Assembly (NCBI RefSeq): GCF_009932355.1
Contig: NZ_LEKU01000005.1
Location: forward strand, 184,984 to 248,983
DNA length: 64,000 bases
Source: Riemerella anatipestifer_E
GTDB lineage: Bacteria; Bacteroidota; Bacteroidia; Flavobacteriales; Weeksellaceae
Direction of reading: 5' to 3'
Positions within the stretch are counted from its first letter, which is position 1; the number at the start of each line of letters is the position of its first letter. Below the pieces are notes generated by a model. It was given only the letters and a program-made list of their open reading frames with translations. It made no database searches and was not told where the DNA came from. The position numbers were made by a program, and so were the translations under genes. Of this stretch, positions 15,676 to 23,911 are shown piece by piece.

Positions 15676-16851
15676 TTAATTGTATTTTGGGAGGATAAAT
15701 CCGTTGCTGAATTCTAAGTTTGTTTCTGGGAAGTCCAGCTCTGTGAGTTCTTTTATTTTATAAAATGCTCTCTGTTCGTTATCTAATATAGGACCCCCTT
15801 TCCCTGTCTGAATTCCACTTATTACTTTCACTTTTACCAACTCTCCATTGGGTGCAAGTTGAATTCTGAGCATAGGTGCTAGAGCATTATCTCCTTTGAG
15901 GTTAAATTGTCCGTAAGTGCAAAAGTTTCCCAAACTATAAGCTATAAATTTATTTTTATACATTTCTACAGCTCTTATCACATGAGGACCGTGTCCTAAT
16001 ACCACATCTGCTCCTGCGTCTATCATTTGGTGGGCAAATTCGTAGACATTACCTCTATTTTGCTGATAAAAGATTTCTCTTTTTCTGGTGACCCTTTGGT
16101 GTTTAGCACCTTCTGCTCCTCCATGGAAACTTACAATCACAAAGTCATTATTTTTTCTAAGCTCCTTAACTATAGATATAGCGGTTTCTAGGTCATTCAT
16201 ATCTTGAGAGCCTGTATGAGGAGCAAATGCAGCAAACCCAACCTTTTTATTATTAGCTATTAGCTGAGTGTAGGGTTGAGCTTTAGACCCCGCAAAAGCT
16301 ATTTCTAGCTGACGCAATGTGTTTTGAGACGATTCTATCCCTACTTGACCAAAATCTGCCATGTGATTGTTAGCTAGACTCAAAAGATTAAATCCGTAAT
16401 CCTTGTAAATTTTAGCCATTTCAGTGGGTTGGCGAAAACAGAAAATATTATTTCCTTTTCCTTTAGGTGTACCTCCTGAATCTAAAAATACGCCTTCTAC
16501 ATTGGCAAATGCAACATTTGTATCCTTTATAAAAGGTTTAAATTCAGCCATTAGTTCTTTACCACCATCAGGAGGAAGAAAAGAAGGGTCTGGGAAATTA
16601 GAGCCAAACATGACATCTCCTACCGCAATAATATTCAAACTATCTTGATTTTGAACGGTTGCAGAGGGCGATATATTTGGCTCTATGTTATTTACTTGTG
16701 TAGTATTTGTTTTAGTTGAAATATCTACTTTATTATTGTGTTTTAAACCAGCTAAAATGTAATATATAGAAAAGCCTAGTAGTAATAAACCTATAGTAGC
16801 CCATAGGCTTTGTTTCCAAATTCTCATAGATTTATATTCAATAATGTTCAT
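15676..16851 (-). CDS. CapA family protein (metallophosphatase-like)
   Basis: 391 residues. One N-terminal membrane helix (about 13-34) is followed by a low-complexity linker and a CapA/PgsA calcineurin-like domain: IIAVGDVMFG, ANVEGVFLD, SLANNHMADFG, VSFHGGAEGAKH and VLGHGPHVIR provide the metal-ligand pattern. CapA is required for poly-gamma-glutamate capsule in Bacillus, but stand-alone homologues such as this, with no capB/capC nearby, have unproven roles. It is predicted to face the periplasm, anchored by the N-terminal helix. Confidence 0.88.
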   Translation of the reverse strand: MNIIEYKSMRIWKQSLWATIGLLLLGFSIYYILAGLKHNNKVDISTKTNTTQVNNIEPNISPSATVQNQDSLNIIAVGDVMFGSNFPDPSFLPPDGGKELMAEFKPFIKDTNVAFANVEGVFLDSGGTPKGKGNNIFCFRQPTEMAKIYKDYGFNLLSLANNHMADFGQVGIESSQNTLRQLEIAFAGSKAQPYTQLIANNKKVGFAAFAPHTGSQDMNDLETAISIVKELRKNNDFVIVSFHGGAEGAKHQRVTRKREIFYQQNRGNVYEFAHQMIDAGADVVLGHGPHVIRAVEMYKNKFIAYSLGNFCTYGQFNLKGDNALAPMLRIQLAPNGELVKVKVISGIQTGKGGPILDNEQRAFYKIKELTELDFPETNLEFSNGFILPKYN

Positions 16852-16902
16852 GGGGTAAATATAATAGATTTTTAAAAGATAGATACTATTTTATTAGCAT
16901 AA

Positions 16903-16930
16903 AAAATCCGATATAACTATATCGGATTTT
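16903..16930 (-). terminator. Terminator of the NlpC/P60 gene (hairpin works on both strands)
   Basis: 13-bp perfect stem AAAATCCGATATA (16903-16915) / TATATCGGATTTT (16918-16930), with A/T tails on both sides. It lies between the NlpC/P60 stop and the capA start. Confidence 0.85.
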
Positions 16931-16960
16931 TATTATTTATATCAAATAAGTATTTAGTTT

Positions 16961-17683
16961 TTATAAAGAAGCTGCTTGTATATCTTGCTTTTTTTGTTGA
17001 GCTATTACCATTTCAGGTGTTAATATTCTTTTAGCAAATCTAAATCTAGATTTCCAGTAATTGCTGTTTAATGAAGAGAAGCTCACACCCTGAGAGGTAG
17101 AGGCGTGTATAAACTTCACATCACCTTCTGCGGTTACTTCATGGACAATTGCAACATGAGAAATTCTTCCTCTTCCTTGTGAGAAAAATAATAAATCTCC
17201 TTTTTGTAATTCTTCTTTCGATACTACTTCGCCCTCTTGTGCCTGTGCAGCAGCTACTCTAGGAAGGCTTATGCCAGTAACTTCGTTAAATACAGACAGT
17301 ACAAATGCAGAACAGTCTATGCCACTTCTAGTAGTGCCTCCGTAACGGTAAGGGGTTCCTAAATAAGTACTCGCTTGATTAAGAATTTCGTCTATTGTTT
17401 GTGAGTGCTTAATAGCCTTCTCTATCTCGGCTTTAGTTTCTAAATTATTTACTCTTGCTAAAGTTGTTTTTGCTGCAACATAATTAGCTTCAGCTTCATC
17501 TTGGTAAAGAGATTTTTTTGCTGAAGTTAAACTTGCTTTGCTTATTTTAGGTACTTTGGTATTAGATTTGTACTCAGTGTTAGCATTAGAAGGAGTAGCT
17601 GTAACTACATAGTTACTTACACATGACTGTAAAGAAAAAGCGACTAAAGCTAATAAAACGTATACTAAATTTTTGTTTTTCAT
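16961..17683 (-). CDS. NlpC/P60 (C40) cell-wall hydrolase, predicted lipoprotein
   Basis: 240 residues. The N-terminus MKNKNLVYVLLALVAFSLQSC ends in a lipobox-like LQSC with C21 as lipidation site. A linker of about 70 residues precedes the NlpC/P60 domain (about 97-225) with catalytic C124 (GIDCSAFV), H176 (ISHVAIVHE) and a third residue H193 (FIHAS). C40 peptidases cut peptide bonds in murein stems. It is anchored in a membrane facing the periplasm. A TACCTTTG -7 element lies upstream and a strong terminator downstream, so it is transcribed alone. Confidence 0.92.
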   Translation of the reverse strand: MKNKNLVYVLLALVAFSLQSCVSNYVVTATPSNANTEYKSNTKVPKISKASLTSAKKSLYQDEAEANYVAAKTTLARVNNLETKAEIEKAIKHSQTIDEILNQASTYLGTPYRYGGTTRSGIDCSAFVLSVFNEVTGISLPRVAAAQAQEGEVVSKEELQKGDLLFFSQGRGRISHVAIVHEVTAEGDVKFIHASTSQGVSFSSLNSNYWKSRFRFAKRILTPEMVIAQQKKQDIQAASL

Positions 17684-17744
17684 TTCTGACTTATTTTAGT
17701 AGTCCCTATTAAATAAAGAATTCTTTTTCTTTAAAAAGACCTTA

Positions 17745-17752
17745 CAAAGGTA
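17745..17752 (-). promoter_or_regulatory. -7 element of the NlpC/P60 gene
   Basis: On the minus strand TACCTTTG matches TAnnTTTG, 61 bases upstream of the start codon. The -33 element is unclear. Confidence 0.5.
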
Positions 17753-17840
17753 AGTAATCTATAGGGAACCTCTTTTTAGAGTGTTACAGGAGAATATATA
17801 TTTTAACAGTTTTTAACATTATTATAGGGTTTGTTAAAAT

Positions 17841-17880
17841 AAAAAACCACAGAAAACCTAAAAATAGGAGTTTCTGTGGT
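17841..17880 (-). terminator. Terminator of glutamine synthetase III
   Basis: Stem ACCACAGAAA (17846-17855) / TTTCTGTGGT (17871-17880), 10 bp; on the minus strand it is followed by a T run (A run 17841-17846 on the plus strand). It lies 32 bases beyond the glnN stop. Confidence 0.85.
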
Positions 17881-17912
17881 ATTGATTTGTTAATATATTT
17901 TAACACCCTGCT

Positions 17913-20108
17913 CTATCTTGTGAAGAGGAGTTCTCTATATTTTGTCATTGGCCAAAGCTCATCATCTACCATCATTTCTAACTCATCTGATGCTTCACGA
18001 ATGCCGTCAAACAAAGGTTTTACTTTTGAACAATAAGCTTCCGCTTGTTTCATACCGTGCAACTCTTTAGCTTTAGCTTTTTCTGAAAGAAGTTCATCTA
18101 CGCCTAGTTTTATTTTGGATACATTTTTAGAAATTTCGGAGATGAGGTTTAGTTGCTCTTTTGCGAGAATCTTGTACTCTTTTTCAGGGAAGATTTCTTT
18201 TAATCCTTTAACATTTTCTATTAGTCTATTTTGATAGTTAAGTGCGGCAGGGATAATATGATTTCTTGCAATATCTCCTAATACTCTAGCTTCAATGTCT
18301 ATTACGGTAGAATATTTTTCTATCTTGATTTCGTTTCTCGCTTGGAACTCTCTTTTTGAATAAATTCCGAGTTCTTCATAAAGTTGTACAAACTTATCGT
18401 TTAATTCATTTTTAAGAGCTTCAGGTGTAGTTTTTAAATTGTTAAGACCTCTTTTCTTTGCTTCTTTTTCCCATTCTTCAGAATAGCCATCGCCTTCAAA
18501 AATGATATTTTTAGACTGTTTTACATATTCTCTTAATACATTAAATATCGCTTCATCTTTTTTAAGACCTTTTTCAATCAGCGCATCTACTTCTTTTTTG
18601 AAAACGCCTAGTTGTTTAGCCATAATTACATTCATTACCGTCATTGGTTCGGCACAGTTTGCAGAAGAACCTACGGCACGAAGTTCGAATTTATTTCCTG
18701 TAAAAGCGAATGGAGAGGTTCTGTTTCTATCGGTATTGTCCAATAAAATCATTGGAATTTTCCCTACAACATTTAGTTTTAAATCTGTTTTTTCTTCAGG
18801 AGATAATTTTCCGAAAGTTACTTTTTCAAGTTCGTCGAGAACGCCTGAAAGCTGACTTCCTATGAAAGCGGAAATAATGGCAGGTGGGGCTTCGTTTGCT
18901 CCTAAACGGTGGTCGTTACTTGCAGAAGCGATGCTTGCTCTAAGTAAATCTGCATAGTCATGAACGGCTTTTAAGGTATTTACAAAAAATGTTAAAAATT
19001 GTAAGTTCTTTTTAGGGTTTTTACCTGGGCTTAAAAGGTTTTCTCCAGTATCTGTGCTTAGAGACCAGTTGTTGTGTTTTCCGCTACCATTAACTCCAGC
19101 AAAAGGCTTTTCGTGGAATAAAATATGGAAGTGATGTTTGTGTGCTACTCTCGCCATAACATCCATCAAAAGTGAGTTGTGGTCTACAGCGACATTGGCT
19201 TCTTCAAACATCGGAGCGAGTTCAAATTGGTTAGGAGCTACCTCGTTGTGTCTTGTGGTAACAGGTATTCCTAGCTTCATACATTCTATTTCTAGCTCCT
19301 TCATAAAGTTCATTACTCTAGTAGGAATGGAACCAAAATAATGGTCGTCTAGTTGTTGCCCTTTAGCAGGAGAGTGTCCTAAAAGGGTTTTTCCTGTAAT
19401 TACAAGGTCTGGTCTAGATTGATAAAGAGCTGTGTCTACTAGAAAATATTCTTGTTCCCAACCAAGAGTAGCGGTAACTTTATTTACATTTTTATCAAAA
19501 TAAGCTTTACACACCTCAGTCGCTGCCATATCTATAGCGTGTAGAGCTTTTAGAAGAGGTGTTTTGTAGTCAAGAGTTTCTCCTGTATAAGAAATGAAAA
19601 TAGAAGGAATACATAAGGTGGTTCCCATAATAAAGGCAGGAGAAGTTGGGTCCCAAGCAGTGTAACCTCTAGCTTCAAAAGTATTTCTTATTCCTCCGTT
19701 AGGAAAAGAAGAAGCGTCTGGCTCTTGCTGAATAAGCATACTTCCGTTAAATCTCTCAATAGCTCTACCATCTCCTATAGGAGTGAAAAAGCTATCGTGC
19801 TTTTCTGCTGTAGCACCTGTAAGTGGCTGAAACCAGTGAGTGTAATGTGTAACACCTTTGCTCATAGCCCAATCTTTCATGGCTACTGCAACTTGGTCTG
19901 CAATGTGGTGTTCTATCTTAGAACCCATTTTCATTGCATCTAAAATAGAATTGAAGGCCTCTTTGGTTAAGTATTTTCTCATAGTTTCTACGGAAAATAC
20001 ATTTTGGCAAAATAAATCTGATAATTTAGTAGGTACATCTATAGCGTTAGATCTTCTATAGTCCCTAAACGGAAGCTCTGATAAGGCTTTAAATCTTAAA
20101 GTTGACAT
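17913..20108 (-). CDS. glnN: Glutamine synthetase, type III
   Basis: 731 residues, the long GSIII form typical of Bacteroidota. Family segments include LGWEQEYFLVD, TTRHNEVAPNQFELAP, KPFAGVNGSGKHNNWSL and SPFAFTGNKFELRAVGSSANCAEPMT. The cytoplasmic dodecameric enzyme assimilates ammonia with glutamate and ATP. The N-terminus MSTLRFKALSELPFRDYRR fits the family. It ends in its own terminator; no PII or regulator gene is adjacent. Confidence 0.96.
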   Translation of the reverse strand: MSTLRFKALSELPFRDYRRSNAIDVPTKLSDLFCQNVFSVETMRKYLTKEAFNSILDAMKMGSKIEHHIADQVAVAMKDWAMSKGVTHYTHWFQPLTGATAEKHDSFFTPIGDGRAIERFNGSMLIQQEPDASSFPNGGIRNTFEARGYTAWDPTSPAFIMGTTLCIPSIFISYTGETLDYKTPLLKALHAIDMAATEVCKAYFDKNVNKVTATLGWEQEYFLVDTALYQSRPDLVITGKTLLGHSPAKGQQLDDHYFGSIPTRVMNFMKELEIECMKLGIPVTTRHNEVAPNQFELAPMFEEANVAVDHNSLLMDVMARVAHKHHFHILFHEKPFAGVNGSGKHNNWSLSTDTGENLLSPGKNPKKNLQFLTFFVNTLKAVHDYADLLRASIASASNDHRLGANEAPPAIISAFIGSQLSGVLDELEKVTFGKLSPEEKTDLKLNVVGKIPMILLDNTDRNRTSPFAFTGNKFELRAVGSSANCAEPMTVMNVIMAKQLGVFKKEVDALIEKGLKKDEAIFNVLREYVKQSKNIIFEGDGYSEEWEKEAKKRGLNNLKTTPEALKNELNDKFVQLYEELGIYSKREFQARNEIKIEKYSTVIDIEARVLGDIARNHIIPAALNYQNRLIENVKGLKEIFPEKEYKILAKEQLNLISEISKNVSKIKLGVDELLSEKAKAKELHGMKQAEAYCSKVKPLFDGIREASDELEMMVDDELWPMTKYRELLFTR

Positions 20109-20205
20109 ATTTTGTAATTTTAGATGGGGCTAAATTACAAAAAAATCAATTATAAAGTTAATGCACCCTATAAAATTTAGGGGTATTTGTTTTAAAATAG
20201 TATTT

Positions 20206-21315
20206 TTATCTAAACTCGTAGGGTTTTAAAATCTTTTTTTGAGGTATTTTACCTTTTTCATCTGCTCCAAAGTTATAGGTAAGACCTATGCCCAAGGTTT
20301 GTTTCATTTGTAGTTTTTGTACCTGATCATGGTCATAAAGTAGATTTACCATTACCATAGTCGTAATAAATTTACTGAACTTAAGGTTAAGGGTTCCTGT
20401 ATAGTTGATATCTACTCTTTCTGGGTGATAGAGGTAGTTGGTAAAAAAGCCTATTTGGTTAACTAGGTTGATGTCTTTATAAATTTTAAGTCTATACAAA
20501 GCGGTAAGCATCGCACCGAGCTCTGTTCTTACTGATTGTCCATCTTTTTCTAAACCATATCTGCCTGCTCGCTGTAACTCTTTATCCAAAACAAAAGTAA
20601 GTTTTGTGTTTGCAGGACGGAAGATTACTTGAAAGTTTTCATTTGGGTTATAAGAAATACCCATACCCGCATTGATATACCCTGGAGCCATGAATTTTGA
20701 AATCCTATTCTCGTAGGAAGGTTTAGGTGTAATTGCGTAATTATACCCTGGCATAAATTGAGTTAAAAACTGAGCTCCTATAGATAAGTAATAGTTTCCT
20801 CCTATTTCGTAGCCATAGTTGCTCATAATATTAAGGTAGTCATCGGTTTTTCTTGCTGCTTGGTTTTGAGTTGAAACCATACCGTATCCCATTCTTACAA
20901 TGTTTTCCCAATAATGGTTTCTATTTTTATAGCTTAAGTTATAGTCTATATTTCCTATGACTCCAATACTGTTATTTCCCCCAGAGTTCCAATTGGAAAA
21001 GCTAGATTGATTAAAAACCAAAGTATTCTGTCCCCAAAAGTACCATTTCTGAGGAGTGTCCATTTTTAGAAATTTATAGGGAGTTACAGGGATATCTTCC
21101 TTAATGCTCTTGGGTGGAGATGAGGGGATTAAGGTATCTATTTTATAGGATTTAAGGGCAACTAAATGCTCTTTACTAAAGCTATCTATGTCTATGATAT
21201 TGGATTCCCAATGCTTGTTGCTTATAGAATCTATTAGCTTTTTATTATGCTGTATTTGTCCTAGCACAAAAGTATGACAAATTGATAAAATAAAAAGGGC
21301 TAAATGTTTTAGCAT
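20206..21315 (-). CDS. DUF3078 outer-membrane-type protein
   Basis: 369 residues with a signal peptide (cleavage near VLGQ). The signature WYFWGQNTLVFNQSSFSNWNSGGNNSIG is that of DUF3078, followed by alternating aromatic strands (YGYEIGGNYYLSIGAQF, FQVIFRPANTKLTFV) consistent with an outer-membrane beta barrel. Function is unknown. It is separated from glnN by 97 bases and divergently faces the rhomboid gene. Confidence 0.82.
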   Translation of the reverse strand: MLKHLALFILSICHTFVLGQIQHNKKLIDSISNKHWESNIIDIDSFSKEHLVALKSYKIDTLIPSSPPKSIKEDIPVTPYKFLKMDTPQKWYFWGQNTLVFNQSSFSNWNSGGNNSIGVIGNIDYNLSYKNRNHYWENIVRMGYGMVSTQNQAARKTDDYLNIMSNYGYEIGGNYYLSIGAQFLTQFMPGYNYAITPKPSYENRISKFMAPGYINAGMGISYNPNENFQVIFRPANTKLTFVLDKELQRAGRYGLEKDGQSVRTELGAMLTALYRLKIYKDINLVNQIGFFTNYLYHPERVDINYTGTLNLKFSKFITTMVMVNLLYDHDQVQKLQMKQTLGIGLTYNFGADEKGKIPQKKILKPYEFR

Positions 21316-21421
21316 TAGTAATTTATTTATAAATTTAGTACAAAAATAGGACAGTTTTTCTATTTACGAAAAATAAAGTCTCTTTTTTTGGTTTGGCAAA
21401 ACATTTGTGACGAAAACCGAC

Positions 21422-22186
21422 ATGTTTAAAAATGAATCTTTTCGCTCTATAAAAGTGCCAATTGTAGTATTGTCAGCCATATGGATTGGGTTTTTATTAC
21501 AATCCGTGGGCTTAGTGGAGCATTGTCAGGGAGCACTAATTCCGTTAGCTCCAGAAGGACTAAAGGGTGTTTTATTTTCTCCTTTTTTACATTCTGGGCT
21601 AGAGCATATATGGAGTAACTCTGTTCCTCTAGGTGTTTTACTTTTTTTATTATACGAATTTTATCCCAAAATAGCAAATGTTATTTTCTTATTGGGCTGG
21701 TTGTCTACGGGTTTTTTGGTTTGGCTTACACCTCAGGTAGACTTATTTACAGGAGAAATGCATTATACCTGTATTATAGGAGCTAGTGGTATTGTCTATA
21801 TGTTAGCTTTCTTCTTATTCTTTAGTGGAATTTTTAGATGGAATATGAAATTACTCACCATTTCTCTCCTTGTAGCTTTGTATTATGGAAGTTTAATTTG
21901 GGGAATTTTTCCTGAAGAATTCTTTTCTCAACTAGACCAGCCCAGCCAAATCTCATGGCAGTCTCATTTAGTAGGAGCGATAGTGGGTGTTGTTTTAGCT
22001 TTTATGTATAGAAAACAAGGCGAAAAGAAAAGCCGATTTATATGGCAGTACCCTAATTATTACAGTGAAAAAGACGATAAGCTTTGGCAAGCCTACAAAG
22101 CAGAACATCCCGAAGATTTTGAGGAGCTCCCAAAGCTGAATGAACCTGATATATGGGAAGAACTTAATAGATTGCGTAGGCAGTAA
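21422..22186 (+). CDS. Rhomboid family intramembrane serine protease
   Basis: 254 residues from ATG 21422. Six membrane helices; the loop HSGLEHIWSNSVPLG, the catalytic serine in IGASGIVYM and the catalytic histidine in SWQSHLVGAIVG form the Ser-His dyad of rhomboids. It cleaves transmembrane substrates in the inner membrane. A GTG at 21407 could lengthen it by five residues, but this base overlaps a -7-like AACATTTG (21400-21407), so ATG is preferred. The cytoplasmic C-terminal tail is acidic. Confidence 0.9.
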   Translation: MFKNESFRSIKVPIVVLSAIWIGFLLQSVGLVEHCQGALIPLAPEGLKGVLFSPFLHSGLEHIWSNSVPLGVLLFLLYEFYPKIANVIFLLGWLSTGFLVWLTPQVDLFTGEMHYTCIIGASGIVYMLAFFLFFSGIFRWNMKLLTISLLVALYYGSLIWGIFPEEFFSQLDQPSQISWQSHLVGAIVGVVLAFMYRKQGEKKSRFIWQYPNYYSEKDDKLWQAYKAEHPEDFEELPKLNEPDIWEELNRLRRQ

Positions 22187-22656
22187 CTATTTATTTTTGG
22201 TTTCCTCTAAAATAATGGAAGGTAGTTGCTGTTTTCTTCTTTCTTTAGTTTCTTCTTTTTTGGCAGAAGTAATCCATAGCATTAGCTCTTTTTTCGAGTG
22301 TACGACAACTTGTCATAAGCTAATTTTACTTCAGGATAAGCATTAAATATAGTTAATACTTCCTCTGGTATAACAACAACTCGTTCCTCTAAATCTTGCT
22401 GAAGGCTTACCTCTACAGTGTCTCCAAAGGTTTTATTTAATGATGCTCTAATTTCTTTAGTTAAAATTAAAAAATGGTAGGATTTGCCCATTTTAGCAAG
22501 ACTTCCTCGGTATGGCACTTTATTGTCAAATAGCACTTTTACCTTTACTTGCCCTTTCTTTCCAAAAAGTTCCTCGGTGGAAAAAGGGAAGACAACATAG
22601 CCAGCATTGTCCGTTCCGTGTTGGATAATTTCTGCGATGAAGTTAATAGTTTCCAT
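22187..22656 (-). pseudogene. DUF1905 / YdeI-type protein with a frameshift near its end
   Basis: The frame from 22656 gives 124 residues (DUF1905 core: AGYVVFPFSTEELFGKKGQVKVKVLFDN...YRGSLAKMG, then the YdeI-type tail VPEEVLTIFNAYPEVKLAYDKLSYTRKKS) and stops at 22282. Beyond, in another frame, the minus strand reads ELMLWITSAKKEETKERRKQ and on to a TAG at 22187, which is the normal YdeI/OmpD-associated end. One extra A in the A6 run (22289-22294) would restore RKKELMLWI. Either a real -1 frameshift, phase variation in a homopolymer, or a sequencing error. The main domain is intact. Confidence 0.75.
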
Positions 22657-22657
22657 A

Positions 22658-23365
22658 TTAAATATTTCCTTTTAGAAACTCTTGTCTTAGAGGTTCATCT
22701 AGTTTTTCTATGGCATATCTTAGAGTAGTTCTTGGCATAGCGGTATAGTGCTGTTTGAGGAACTCTAATAATACTTCTTCGTTTCTTTTGCCTAGTTCTC
22801 TCAACATCCAACCATTAGCTTTATGCATTAAGTCGTGAGGGTGGTTAAGGTGTTTCAAGATGAGTTTTTGAGGGAGAGAATACTGCTTTTTTCGTATGTA
22901 ATAAAGCATTGATACTACTGCAATTCTATTATGCCACAAATTTTTAGAATTGGATAGACTGTCCAAAAGATATTCAGCATCGTTATCAAAACAATATCTG
23001 CCCAAAAGTTTATAAGCGGAAGTATCTACCAAATCCCAATTATTAACACCTTCAAGGTTTGATAAATAAAAATCCACCAGCTCTTTTCGTTTTGAAGGTG
23101 TTTTTTCAAATTTTAGCACGAGCATAAGCAGTGCTGTCAATCTATGCTCATGTATTTTTGACTGTAGGAGTTGCTTAATATCTTCCAAAGAAACCGTTTG
23201 CCAAAACGCTTTTGCAACTTGTCTTTGGTCTGGTACTGTAACCCCAATAAATTGGTCTCCTTCGGCGTATTCTCCTTTATTCGCTTTAAAGTATTTAAGA
23301 CTAAATCTAGCCTTTTGCTCATCGGATAAATCTTTGAGGGCTTGTTTAATTTCTTGTAAAATCAT
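22658..23365 (-). CDS. DNA alkylation repair protein, AlkD-like
   Basis: 235 residues from the ATG at 23363-23365 (MILQEIKQALKDLSDEQKARFSLKYFKANKGEYAEGDQFIGV). HEAT-like helical repeats, VPDQRQVAKAF, NNWDLVDTSAYKLLG and HDLMHKANGWMLRELGK are AlkD landmarks. AlkD glycosylases remove N3- and N7-alkylpurines without base flipping. The chosen start lies 4 bases after a TACATTTG -7 element; starting 10 codons further up would place coding sequence across the promoter. It is followed after 1 base by the YdeI-type gene, so both share a transcript. Confidence 0.9.
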   Translation of the reverse strand: MILQEIKQALKDLSDEQKARFSLKYFKANKGEYAEGDQFIGVTVPDQRQVAKAFWQTVSLEDIKQLLQSKIHEHRLTALLMLVLKFEKTPSKRKELVDFYLSNLEGVNNWDLVDTSAYKLLGRYCFDNDAEYLLDSLSNSKNLWHNRIAVVSMLYYIRKKQYSLPQKLILKHLNHPHDLMHKANGWMLRELGKRNEEVLLEFLKQHYTAMPRTTLRYAIEKLDEPLRQEFLKGNI

Positions 23366-23369
23366 TTTG

Positions 23370-23377
23370 CAAATGTA
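23370..23377 (-). promoter_or_regulatory. -7 element of the AlkD-like gene (leaderless)
   Basis: Minus-strand TACATTTG ends 4 bases before the ATG, so the mRNA should start at or very near the start codon. Confidence 0.65.
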
Positions 23378-23416
23378 GTAGATTATAGGATACATTCATT
23401 TAAAAAAAATAATGAC

Positions 23417-23424
23417 TATATTTG
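23417..23424 (+). promoter_or_regulatory. -7 element of the Cys/His-rich protein gene
   Basis: TATATTTG matches TAnnTTTG and ends 9 bases before ATG 23434. It is divergent from the AlkD promoter, the two -7 elements being 39 bases apart. Confidence 0.6.
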
Positions 23425-23433
23425 TTCTGTCAA

Positions 23434-23805
23434 ATGAGTAAAAAAATCCACATATTGTTTTTGCTACTGTGTTTAGGTATTTTTATTTTTCCTAAGCAGA
23501 ACAGTTATGCAAGTATGACGAAAGTGGTGCAAGTAGAGTCTTCTAACTGTTGTGGAAAGGAGCATTCTAAGGAGTGTTGTTCTACTCATTCTAAAGGAGA
23601 AAATCAGCATCAAAACCCTTGTGGAACGGATTGTAATAAATGCCCTAATGTTTATTCATTTAATCAATTAGTCTATTCCTTGGATACCACTCAATGGGTG
23701 GCTTTATGTCATTTAAAATTTCATAAAAAACCAAATACTCATTATTTCAGATTTATTCCTACTAAGCCTTTAGTAGAGATTTGGCAACCACCCAAAATAG
23801 GTTAA
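23434..23805 (+). CDS. Small exported Cys/His-rich protein, probable metal-linked partner of the TonB receptor
   Basis: 123 residues from ATG 23434; a TTG at 23422 lies inside the -7 element. A signal sequence (MSKKIHILFLLLCLGIFIFP) precedes a stretch of about 35 residues with many Cys and His: SNCCGKEHSKECC, STHSKGENQHQNPCG, TDCNKCPN. The C-terminal half is ordinary. It lies 106 bases upstream of a receptor with a heavy-metal domain, so a role in periplasmic copper or zinc handling is likely but unproven. I do not recognise a named family. Confidence 0.7.
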   Translation: MSKKIHILFLLLCLGIFIFPKQNSYASMTKVVQVESSNCCGKEHSKECCSTHSKGENQHQNPCGTDCNKCPNVYSFNQLVYSLDTTQWVALCHLKFHKKPNTHYFRFIPTKPLVEIWQPPKIG

Positions 23806-23911
23806 TTTATTAAGTGTTTTTTAGGTAAGATAATCCTAAAAATAGCAGTTAAAATATCGTTTCGTTAAATAATGAAATGATAATGTTTCGTATAAATTAA
23901 ACCTAAAATCA

